From NCBI GenBank assembly GCA_965153455.1, contig OZ234493.1, forward strand, positions 7,988,213-8,052,212: DNA of 64,000 bases, read 5' to 3'. Every line of letters starts with the position of its first letter. Position 1 is the first letter of the stretch. This DNA is from Sphagnum compactum (lineage: Eukaryota; Bryophyta; Sphagnopsida; Sphagnales). Both the position numbers and the translations under genes were made by a program. Below the pieces are notes generated by a model, which saw only the letters and a list, made by a program, of their open reading frames with translations, searched no databases and had not been told where the DNA came from. Shown here one piece after another: positions 22,243 through 33,794 of this stretch.

Positions 22243-25200
22243 ATGGTGAGTATAATGACCAGCTTTTGTGGCTGGCTGGCTGGCTTGCTGGCTTGCTTGC
22301 TTGCTCCCTCCCAAATTTTAGATGAAGTTGGCATGATTTTTTCGGGCACCCAATTGGTTATTTGCTTGAATTGCAACAGAATTCTGATCTTTTTCTTATT
22401 TCCATCTTCACCATGGCAGCTGCATGCCTTTTTTTTAAAAAAAACTTCAAGTACAGAATTACAATTGATGACTTGCACTGATAGCTTTCAGGTTTCCAAT
22501 TGTGACATTTAGCCACAGAAAGTTTTAGTGGGTGGGTCAGAGTGCATTTGTTTTTATGAATGATCTCATCTTGTTTCTTGCTTTGTCTTCATCTATGGGC
22601 TGAATATTTTCACACTACTTCTTTTGTTTGTGAAAGAAGATTGAGAAGAGAGAGAGAGAGAGAGAGTAGTTGAATGATGAAAGATGCACAGGGGCACCCA
22701 CCCTTCAATTGTTCTTTGCTTGAATTGCAAAAGAATTTTTGCAATGTTCAGATTCTGATTTTCTTTAAATTCCTCATCACCATGGCCACACAGCATGGTT
22801 CTTACTTCAAGAATATAATGTACAATTGATAACTTGCTGGTAGCTTTCAGGTTTCCAATTGTGACAAGCCACAGATTTGGTGGTGATGAGACTCCAGAGT
22901 GAATTTGTTTTCATGAGGTCTTGTTCTTGCTTTGTCTTTGATGGGCTGATTTTCACACCACTTTTTGTTTGTGAAAGAAGATTGAGAGAGAGAGAGAGAG
23001 TTGGTACCCAATTGCTGAAAAATTTTTTGTTGTTGTTTGTCAATGTGGAGCAGTTGGGAAGCTTACAGACAGTTGCTGGCAACAGGAGCAATGGCCGCTT
23101 ATCTGCTCTTCACTCCCAGACACTTCCTCATGCTCAGCAGCAGCTGGTGGGAGATGGATCCCTGGACATTCATGGTCAACCATCTAACAAGGCCACTTCA
23201 GGACGTTGGAAAGCGGCTTATGTCCTAATGGGTGGGTAACTCCTGAGAACCCCAGAAAATCCTCATGTTCTAAAAGTTCGCTTATGATGACAATTGGTCA
23301 GTCCATCCCCTGCACTGCATGTACAGGAAGCTGATCAGATTGATGAAGTGGGAAAGAAGAAAATTCTTCAGAAGAAGTACTTATATATCTTCTGCTGAAA
23401 ATGCTGAGACTTCTTCTACTGTTATTGTTGTTGCAGCTACTGAGCTGTTGGAAAGAACTGCATACTATGGGATTGCTTTGAATCTTGTGACCTATTTGGT
23501 GACTGTACTCCACCAGGGTACTGGAGAATCCATCTCCATTGTGTATAACTGGTCGGGTACTGCTTGGATTCTGCCTTTGCTTGGAGGATTCCTCGCAGAT
23601 GCTTACTGGGGTCGCTATTGGACTATAACAGTATCTGCTGTGATTTATCTTATGGTGAGTGAGCCAAAAAAACCCATTTTTTATGTACAAAGAAAAGTTC
23701 ATGAATGTCCTTCCTCACAGTATTCTGTACCTATTACTGATGTTTGGCACAAAATAATTTGCAAAAGGTCTAGCTGAAAAAAGAGAATTATTGAAATTGT
23801 TGAAAATTGAAAACCATTCAGTTACTATCACAAATGCACAACACAAGATTTATTTTGCACACATATTCCTCAACTGTTGAACTTCTGGAAAAGTAAATTT
23901 GAAACTGCCAAACTTCATATTATTTTCTTTTATTTGGCAAACAAGTGCCCAAACATCAGTCATATTGTACCGTATTCTAGATTATGTTGAGATCTCTTGT
24001 AAAGAATCTATCTATGAAGGAAGGTAGTTTGTTTGTTAGGAGATCTCCCAAACCACAGTACCTCTTGCTGCATTCTTGTTATGGGTGAAAAGCCCTTATT
24101 GAGTAGGGGTGCAATTGGAGATGGTTCAGTGGTGTTTAGATTTATGTTGCAAGAGTTATCGAATATTGAACAATTTTGTCAAAAAAATATTTCAACGAAA
24201 TCAAACTAAATATTATGGGGAAATTTGGGCACACTCTTGATATTGTTGGAAAGCAATTGTTGCGTGATGAGTGAAATTTTGTTGGAGGTAAATCTGTAAT
24301 TCTCAGACCTAAGGTGAGGGGGAGAGATATTGAAATCTCTAGTAATAGAGATCTCTAGTAATTTTTGTCACTGAAAATTAATTTAATTTTCAAGTTTTAG
24401 AAAATTTCTGGAATCCACAATTGAACTCTATCATCAAGATTCTGTTCACAGTTGGGCCAAAGGCACACAGGCCACACTAGTGGCTATGGTGTGTTTGATA
24501 GAAAATGATTTTGCACTGTTGAAGATTTTGGAATGGAATTGTTTTTCTTGATGGGTGGGGTTGGTTCCTTCCTTCCTTTTCCTGTCTGCCTGCAGGGGCT
24601 GCTGCTGCTGACATTATCCGTGACTCTACATTCATTGAGACCTCCTCCATGCCCAACACTGGTGAATTGTGAACCGGCATCAACAACCCAAGTCAGCATC
24701 TTTTACTTTGCTCTGTATGTGATTGCCGTGGGAGTTGGAGGAATGAAACCGTGTCTTTCAGCATTAGGAGGGGATCAGTTCAACGAGGATGATGACTACG
24801 AGAGACCCATGAAACGCTCTTTCTTCAACTACTGGTGGCTTTCCATCGCTGGCGGCGGCTTAGTCTCCCTCACCATGCTAGTCTACGTCGAGGATCACGT
24901 CGGGTTTGGGTGGGGGTATGGGATTCCGACCGTCGGGTTTGGAATCGCGATTCTCATCTTTTTCTCTGGCACTCCTCGTTACCGCCACAAGCGCCCTTCT
25001 GGCAGCCCCCTCACACAAGTAGCGCAAGTCCTCGTTGCTGCTGTCCGCAACTACAATGTCGTTGTACCGTCTGGTGGCGCAAGTGAGCAGCTTTACGAGG
25101 TTTATGAGAGGGGGAAACGGAACCTTGTCCGCACCAATACTCTTCGGTAAGCTAAGCTGCTGTTTCGTCCATTGATTATTTATCAAAACTTCCACATTCT

Positions 25201-26820
25201 CTATATTATTGTTCCAATTACAACGGCTAGTAAGGGTCTAGTCTTTCCATTAGCTGTCTGCTGTGATCCCACAGTTACACATCACAGCAGCCTAATGGAA
25301 AAGCTATTGACATAGTGCCTTGTTTCTTGCTGGAGGGTCAGTAGCTTTCCATTGGAGAGCTGCAAGTACGTTGAAAATAAGTAATTACTCACATGTTAGG
25401 ACCTCTGAGAACACATGCTCTCATGAAAAAAGGGACAGAGGTCACTGCATGGTGAGTCACAGTATGACTCATACCTCTCATAGCTCCCACAATTGGTCAA
25501 TGCTTGATAGGGAGAGTTGTGAGATGACTGTGAGCACAACTAGTTGAAAAAACTTAATGGAAAGCTGCTGTGAACACAACAGCCTAATGGAAAGATGCCC
25601 TAAGTTCCGGATGCTCATGCTCTGACTCATGGAGTTCATGCATGTAACGGTTTTAAATGATGTGTTATAGGTTCCTCGATAAAGCAGCTACTCCCACACA
25701 ATCAACGTCAGAAATTGCAGCAGAAGTAGATGATGATGATGATGATGATGATAAGAAGGAGCTGCCTGAAAATCATGCAGACCCAGAAGCTGCAGTTGCC
25801 GATTTCTCTCGGCAGCCTGCGATCAAAACAACTAGTGTAAATCCATGGCGCCTTTGCAGCATGACCCAAGTGGAGGAAGTCAAGCTTTTGGTGCGTGTAC
25901 TGCCCGTGTGGTTCGCTACTCTAATGTTCCTCATCGTGGTTGCTCAACTAAGTACGCTCTTTCTCCGGCAAGGGATCAGCATGGACTTGTCCATGGGTCC
26001 GCACTTCAAAATCCCGCCTGCGTCACTAGAGCTTTTCGGCACCTTTACAGTACTAGCAGCCATTCCGTTGTATGACAAATGTTTGGTTCCCTTGGTTCGT
26101 GGCTTCACGGGCAACGAACGCGGGTTCACAATGCTACAAAGAATGGGTGTGGGACTATTCCTCTCCATCTTCGTCATGGTCGCTGCCGCTCTGGTGGAGA
26201 CTAAGCGACTCAAGGCAGTTCACGACAACGGCTTACAAGATCTCCCGGGAGTCACGGTGCCCATAACCGTCTTCTGGCTCGCTCCACAGTACAGCCTTCT
26301 GGGTCTGGCTCAGGTCAGTGTTGTTGTTTTCCCTTTTTCTAGTTTATAGCCAGAATTGGCTAAATCTTCTTAGGGATGATCGCCAATTTTTCTACATGTT
26401 CCAACTTGCCATAGGTGATTGCCACTTTTGGTTATAAACAAAATTTCCTTAAAAAAAATTTATATATATAATAAAATACTGCCTCAGGTTTTCGCTTACA
26501 TCGGTCAGTTGGAGTTTTTCTACGACCAAGCTCCCGACGACATGCAGAGCTTGGGCACTGCTCTGTTCGAAACCAACACGGGCGTTGCTCAATTCCTCAC
26601 CACCGCGCTAGTACGCGCAGTTGTCAGCGCAAGCGGTCGCAACGGCCATCAGGCTTGGATCGTTGACAACATCAACCGTTGCCGTATTGATAGATTCTAC
26701 TGGCTTCTTGCGGCCATGAGCGCTGCGAATCTCTTGCTTTTCATCGTCGTCGCCAAATGCTACACTTACAAAACCGCCAACAAACAAGTCTTTGATGAAT
26801 CATTAGCTGCTGCTGCTTGA
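22243..26820 (+). CDS. NPF (NRT1/PTR family) proton-coupled nitrate/peptide transporter
   Basis: Coding segments are 22243-22245, 23054-23231, 23437-23654, 24596-25146, 25671-26313 and 26488-26820. All introns are GT-AG and the phases join to give 641 residues, the upper end of the family's usual size. NPF proteins are twelve-helix plasma or vacuolar membrane symporters that carry nitrate, di/tripeptides, hormones or other small solutes with protons. Seen here: the N-terminal GDGSLDIHGQP and GRWKA signature; the proton-coupling motif ELLER (residues 63-67) in helix 1; LADAYWGRYWT; the SALGGDQF segment; a long cytosolic loop between helices 6 and 7 with eight Asp in a row (337-344); and YIGQLEFFYDQAP and DNINRCRIDRFYWLL near the end. 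The start is inferred: the ATG is followed directly by a GTGAGT donor and reads in frame into 23054. Substrate and subfamily cannot be told from sequence alone. Confidence 0.9.
22344..23020. repeat. Tandem duplication within the NPF first intron
   Basis: A block starting GGGCACCCA at 22344 recurs at 22692 (348 bp later), and its opening recurs again at 23003. Shared landmarks are TGCTTGAATTGCAA, GCTTTCAGGTTTCCAATTGT, CTTGCTTTGTCTT and TTTGTGAAAGAAGATTGAGA followed by a GA microsatellite. Similarity is high but with several small indels. It lies wholly in the first intron. Confidence 0.8.
25233..25602. mobile_element. Foldback MITE-like element in NPF intron 4
   Basis: The left end AGGGTCTAGTCTTTCCATTA and the right end, whose reverse complement starts AGGGCATCTTTCCATTAGGC, form terminal inverted repeats. 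Within the left end, CTTTCCATTAGCTG... and ...CAGCCTAATGGAAAAG (25243-25302) make a strong hairpin with a short loop. CTTAATGGAAAGCTGCTGTG near the right end repeats the motif. No coding capacity. Confidence 0.6.
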
Positions 26821-26835
26821 ATTTTTTGAATATAA

Positions 26836-26841
26836 AATAAA
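26836..26841 (+). terminator. Possible polyadenylation signal of the NPF gene
   Basis: AATAAA lies 15 bases after the stop codon in an A/T-rich stretch. Plant near-upstream elements are loose, so this is only a candidate. Confidence 0.35.
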
Positions 26842-26990
26842 TCCTCCTCATTGCAACCCGCCTCCCAAAAAACTTTACCCCCTTAATTTTTAAAATTTTA
26901 CTTGAAATTATTAAACTCTTCTAACTTAATTCCTTCGCGCTTAAGTTCCTATAATCAGTTTGCAAAGTTTTGTTTTTCTCTCAACGCCAA

Positions 26991-27215
26991 GGGGTTGGTG
27001 GTTTTTTTCAGACTCAATTCAAATTTTCAAAAAGTTTTGTTTTCTGAACCCAACCAAAGGGGGTTGGTGTTTTTTTTCAGATTCAAATCAGTTTTCAAAA
27101 GTTTTTTTTCCGGGAACCCAATGAGTTGTTTTTTTTTTTCTTTTTTTCTTTTCTTTTTCAGACTCAAATCTAATTCTTAAAAAGTTTTGTTTTCTGGACC
27201 CAAAGGATTTTTTTT
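26991..27215. repeat. Degenerate tandem repeat downstream of the NPF gene
   Basis: Three copies of about 62-69 bp share GGGGTTGGTG, a T run, CAGA(C/T)TCAAATC, AAAAGTTTTGTTTTC and GGACCCAA, starting near 26991, 27060 and 27121. They begin 170 bp after the NPF stop and could be in its 3' untranslated region. Confidence 0.65.
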
Positions 27216-30200
27216 TTTGTTTTTTTGTTTTTCATGGTTTGAATCTACATAGATAGGTTGTTGCGATCAACAAGCTATAGTAACCTTTTTCCTCTCACTC
27301 GCTACTTTAGTGGCCATCACCTCTTCCTCATTTTCAACCTAGATGCTTACATTATTTATAATTAGAAACCCATATCATGTTTCTCCATTCACCTTTGACT
27401 TTCATTTTTCCTCATGTAGAGTTTTTAAGTTGTTGCTTTCATTCTATGTTGCAAGTTGTGAATATTGTGCTTCTAGTCAAGATGAAATTTTGTGTTGTAA
27501 TCTCATTAGTTTAGTGGTTAGTATCATTGTTGTGGTGTTCTCTTCTTGCCATGATTCTTATTGTAGTGATATGCATGGATTGATGAATTTAAGCTTCAGT
27601 TTGATTGGGATGTGGTGAACTTTCAAAATAAATGTGTGAAAGGGTTTCTAGAAATAAAGTCAAAAACATTCACCATTTTCAATTTGAAAAATGCGGTGGG
27701 GGAAAGTTTGAAGTTACAATCAATGTTGGGTAGGTATGAAATTGGAATGTTGATATATAGATTGGTACTAGTCCTTGCATCCATGAAATGATAAGATTAG
27801 TATGACATGAAACAATGTCTTGGTAGTTGCAAAGTAGGGTGGCTCACTTTTTGCATCACAATCCAATTTTTTGCAGAGTGATGTGCATTTACATGCCATT
27901 AACATGGCATAAAAACAATAATTTTTCAAATTTGTGGTTAGATTTAGATTGTCAACTTGAAGAAAAAGACCTATAAAAGAAATTGCAATATATATACACC
28001 AAATATATAATAATGGACTTTTGAAGTTGAAAAATATGGACTAGTTTATTATTTGTGCCTATATATACATGCATTTTTGTGTATGAATTTTATTTGGGAT
28101 ATATTATAGGGACTTATATATAATATGTTAAAACAAAAAGAACATATGTGCAAAATAATTGTTAGAAACAACTTAACCATAAAAAGTTATGGACTTTTGT
28201 ATGGATTAAAATGAGCCATATTTCATAAGTCCATATCATAATCATTTTTGAGTGGATTCCAATTTCTATTTTCTTAACATGTACATTAAAGAAATTTTTA
28301 GAATGGTTATTCTTCATATGAACTTTTTAGTTCATTAACCACCATGTCCCCATTAAATTAATGATATAAAAATATATTGTCATTTTAACACTACCATATC
28401 AATTTTAAAGGAATGGAGCATCCACCGAAAATGAGCCACTTTAAAGTGCATACACCCTTAACCTTGTACCAATGTCTACGAAGTAAGGACATATGATAAA
28501 ACCATTTTTGTAGTAAGGTTATATGAATATTTATATTATGTATATACGTATTTCATATTAACCAAAAATTAGGCTTTAATTTTAATATTTTGACCAAGTT
28601 GGTATTAATATTTAAAACAAATCCAATACAAATACAAGGTTAGTATGAAAGTTTTAAGAAAATTCAATACCACTAGTACCATTTGGTATGTTCAAAATTT
28701 GATACCTATCTGGTTCTAGTGAGATGTCACAGGAAATTTAGTACAATGGAGGATGTAAATATTAATGGACAAGTTTCAAATCACATAAACAATGAATGAG
28801 GATCGTATTGGGAAACATGATCCAATTTGGATGAACATTAATATTTGAGTTCCAAAAAAACCAAAAATTATGGCATTTTTAGAACAAGATTGCACATGCA
28901 TGGATCTTCCTTTGTTAAACAATCCAATGACAACCATCAAGTGTATCATGTGCCACTTGGTAATCAAGCATCCAATAAGAAAAACACAATGAAATCTTTC
29001 AAAAACATGAAAAATTGTGTTGTTAATGAACATGGTTTTGATTCTTTTATTCAAATACTAAAAATAAAGAGATTTTTTTTAAAAAAAACTTAAATGAAGT
29101 TGCAAGTTAATGGATATGTAAGAAGAGGAAGGTAATGACATCTATAAACATTATGAAGTTCTTTGGTAATCACAATCCTTACAAATCCAATGACCTTAGT
29201 TTATGAATGATCTATAAAGGATTTGTCAATTGTTGAAGGGCATATGTCAATTAATGTCAATTATGGCAAATCCATAGTTGTGATGTTTTATAATGTAATA
29301 ATGTGATGAGATATATGATTTACCAATGTGAAATCTAATGGTTTTTCTTGTGCACCATTGCAACTTCCTTCTCCTTATATTGGCATGGCTTGGGCATGTG
29401 TTATGTCAAGACTTGTCAATATGCCATGAAAATAAAAAGAGGTTGAGATGAATGAAATGAACTTGGTTGACAATCCATAAAATGTTATCATCAACACAAA
29501 CAAATTAGAAAAGGGCAACTAAGAACAAGAATTGACTTGTAAAAAGGTTGACTTGAAACCAAGAAATCTAACTTGATGTTGATGAAAAAAAAGCTTGATT
29601 CAAAGCTTGTCTTTTTGAAAAAAACCGAAAGTATTGTAAAACCTTTCATCTTTGCCATAGTCAACAATCTTGTAGTCTACAAGTTTCTAAGTGCCAATGG
29701 GCTCCATCTTCTCTAGCATACAAACTTGGATACCATTGGGCTCCATTTGGGTACGTAAAAAAATGTGATTACAACCCTAACTCATTACAACCATAGTTTG
29801 TGTGATGAAAATTTTCATTATAAATCAAATCAAGGAAACTTGTTGAATATATCCAATTTTGAACAATAATGACATCAATTTATTTCAAACAAATCAAACA
29901 CTCTAGTAAATTCCCTAAGCACCTTTATTTTATGGTTTCATAATCTAATTACTTTTGTCACCTGTTACTTGTTCAATATTTCAAATTGTTTAATATGATG
30001 TAACACATATAATTGTCATACTATTTGCTCCTCCACAATTTGTTGCCCCATTGTCTCCAACATGGACTTAATGAAATTGAATTATGTGTGTAAATGTAAA
30101 GTACCAATCAAAGATATGTAGTGAAGAGTTGTAAGGATACAAAAATGAATCTACATCATCTTTTCGTGGGGAGAACACAGGTTCAAATCCTATAAGAAAA

Positions 30201-32880
30201 AACCTTGCTTACAATTATGATGGTTGCTTTGAAAGCCAAGTGAAAAGAACTTTTGAATGTAACACCATAATTAAAATATGGTTTTAACAATTGAAAAATA
30301 CCAACTAAATAAATCTTGTATATCTTGAAGATTAATTTATGAAATGTTTTTATTTGAACAACACATTGCATGGACCATATCGCTAATAGAAAGATGTTGA
30401 TATTAAATCAATAGTTGTAAAACTAAGTGTAGATATCAATTGTTAATTAATATGAAAAGTTTGACAAAATGAATAAATGTATTTACCAACTTATCATAAA
30501 TGTATTTACCATTATTACATAATTTAAAACTTTAGAATGTGTATATGCACTTCACATGTTTAATATTTTGGGTGCATGGGTGTAAAGAAAAGGTTGCATG
30601 CAAGTGTGTAAGTGTTGAAGTTGGAATGCATGCCCCCACGCACCCACACACCTTTTCCATGCACATAGGCACCTTTTTTCACACACCTGAAATAACAACC
30701 TTTCTTGCCCACAATGATCTCAATATGAAGTTTCATTAAAGTCCTTGTAGCAAATAACACTAATAACATATTTGTGTTATGATTCAATTGCAACTGCAAA
30801 TGTAAATCCTTTACAAATGGTTGGCAAATTCACTTTGTTATTCAAACAAGGATGTATATAATATTTTATTGGGTTTCAATAACTTCAACCTTTTATTTTG
30901 TTATGATTACACCAATCCCCCTTCCTACCAATTGTTCTCCCATGAATCACAATTGTCAAGTGTCAAATATCTCCACTCTTGCGAATTGCATCTCTACCTT
31001 CCTAAAAAAATTGTTCTAAAAGTGCCTATGATGTTGTATGTTTACAACTTGCCATTGTTGTTCATCGTTGAACATGAAATGAGTAAGCTTTGAACTACAT
31101 ATAGACACACTAGAAATGTTTTCCACGTCCAAAAGTTTGGAGACAACTAATGTTCATTATAATGAAATCCAAATCCAAGACCTTGATAAGGTATTTTATA
31201 TGATGTGTTTTTTAAACCAAGAGGTGTAAAGTTTATGCATTATGTCATGCTAAAACATATTTTCAAAATCATTTTTGAAACTTTGATTCCTCTTAGAACA
31301 TCTCCATTGGCAATAATAAAATGGCTTATACACAATACTTTGGATGAAATACAACCTTTAAATTTTGTGAAACTAATTTTGGACTTATAAATGTGCATAA
31401 GATCTATTGATCTCCAAAAGGGCCAAAAATGATTACCCATGTGATAGTATTTCAATATTCTTTCATTCTTTGTTGTGCAATATTTCATATTTACATGCAA
31501 GGAGGGGGAAATAATTAGTATTTTGATGCATTGAACCTTGGTAAAGACCCACAAAAGGTATGCCAAAGATTGGGCAAAAGATTGCCACATTTGAAAAATC
31601 TACCAATTTCCAACCTTTGATGCAAAATACCATCTAGGCACTACATTTCGAATTTGTAATTTGGAAGATTCTAGGATAATGCACTCCCCAAGCTTTGAAA
31701 GCTTTATATCCCTTCTAAGAGTGTATGTTAGCAAACTCACTGTGGTCTTCTATGTGAATCTTCTATGGGATTGTAAGTTCTATAGAAAGCTAAACATCAA
31801 GAGTAGGGTAAAATTGCCCATCAAGGAACACATACTTATCACTCAACATTTTTCCAATATTCTCTTTATTTTATAACCAGATTGAGCAATTTTTGTGTCA
31901 TTAGACACACAAACTAAAGGACCACAAATTTTCTTCAATGTAGAAGTAAAGGAGCAACACAAATAACAAAAGAAGAGGATGAGTGATGGTTTGCTTTAAA
32001 AACTTTGAAAAAACAACTTTAGACCTTTTTCTAGTTCTAGCCCCATATCTTCCTCATTTTTAATTTGTTTTGAATGATTTAAAACCTGATGGGTGTGTCA
32101 GCTAAAGTTTTACAAAACTTCTTGGTGTTCAAGAGGCAAAGATGCAATGATCAAAGATTTTACATTCAAAATCCTATTTTGTCTTAATTCATCCATCACC
32201 AAACATTGAACCCCCTTACACTAAACACCCCATATCTTCCCTATTCCATTATTGTATTGAGCAATTTTTGCAACATTGGAAATGTTCAGTGGAGGGCTAC
32301 AACTTTTCTTTGAAATTCAAAAACAAAGGAACAATGTGTGAAGATGCTTACCAAAGTACTTGCACCTATATTCAAAAATATTTTTTCAAGGTTCTGGCTT
32401 TTATTCTAAATCTAACAGTTTCCAAAGCTAGTTCCACTAATCTATTTTTGTACTAGGTCCTAACTAGTGTTGTGTGTTTAAGTGCAAATAAACATATATA
32501 TGTTGTATATATGATGTCTAAATGCAAATCATTTACATGATTTACACATATACACCATATTAAAAAAATGTTATACATTTACATTTACCCATTAGATGGA
32601 TAATTTTTTTATATACATTTATATGGAGTCATGTATAAAGTTTTTGTCATATAAAGGTTGTGTATATAATTCAGGGTTTTAATTTGGTTTAAGGTTATGA
32701 TTCATTTTGTAGTCGTTTAGGTTAAGGTTGATTTTGTAATTGTTAATTATTTTGTGGGAGTCGTGTGTTTAATCAAGTGGTCGATAATTGAGCTATGCTG
32801 GTGCTATGTGCTCTATAATGAACTTCAAATGAACAACCTCACACTCTAAAGCCTAAACCTTAAACCTTCTATGTGCTCAC
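27216..32880. other. AT-rich intergenic DNA; no gene recognised
   Basis: No frame shows a known domain, and stops are dense in all frames. At 30118-30195 an A-box-like TAGTGAAGAG and a B-box-like AGGTTCAAATCCT occur in tRNA order but without a foldable body. I see no further structured repeat here. Confidence 0.45.
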
Positions 32881-33794
32881 ATTTTTTTCTATGTGCTTGC
32901 ATTGTCCATGTTTCATTTGTTTCCTCCTTATTTTATTTTGTTTGTAGGGGTGAATCAAATCCAAGCTCATCGGTTGCAACAAGAAGAACGCCACGACAAG
33001 GTCAACCTTACACCATCTTTAGGTGAGCGACTTGTTCACACACACACACACACAACCTACCCCCTATCTTCTTCTTTTTTCAAGTAGCCATCGTTGAGTT
33101 TTGTGTGCTTACGCGTCATGTATTAATGTTCCCCCCATGTTTTTTTGTCTACAAAGCTAGGTACTAGGAGTTTGGCGCTTATTTGCAAGGGCAAAAAGCA
33201 AGATTAATGCCTATTTACAAAAGCGAGAAATGAAGTTAATGTTCAACACCACCTTTACGTGAACATTTTGCTCACGAACCCCTTGCTTACTTATGTTTCA
33301 GTTACTTGTGTTGGTGTTTTTTCCGTGTGCATGAGTGTGTAATGTTGGAGGACTACCATCAGCAATTCACCTATGTGTGTTCGATCACTCCCTTCCCCCC
33401 CTTTTGGCAATTTGCAGGAATAGGGATTTGGTGTTTAATATCATGTGGTATGGGACCATCATTGAACTCCACGTGAACTTCCAGGTGAACATTTCATTCA
33501 CAAAGCCCCCCCCCAAGCTTTTCATGTTCCTACTATTATTTTGTTTGCTTGAATGCATGTTTGAACATGATGGCGATGGCTTCCATGTGTTTAATTGTTC
33601 CACCGGACTATCCATTTGTAAGGGTGGAAACAACAAGTTTGGTGGGCCATAAACTACACAAAAAGGAGCATCCTCGTTAATATTTTTTTTTGGCTTCAAA
33701 TTTCAAGTGAATGAAATGCTCACAATCCCCCCCACATGGTCACCTTCTCATGTTTGTGGTTTTTTTTGTATGCTTGTGAATGCATAGTGTTGGA

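Noticed and set aside
22310-22512. Frames in the NPF first intron, for example the one rich in Trp/Leu at 22243-22512
   Set aside because: They lie in a duplicated, microsatellite-bearing intron, and splicing from the ATG/GTGAGT junction explains the gene better.
30118-30195. Possible tRNA gene (A-box-like TAGTGAAGAG and B-box-like AGGTTCAAATCCT)
   Set aside because: No acceptor, D or anticodon stem can be drawn; box spacing alone is weak evidence.
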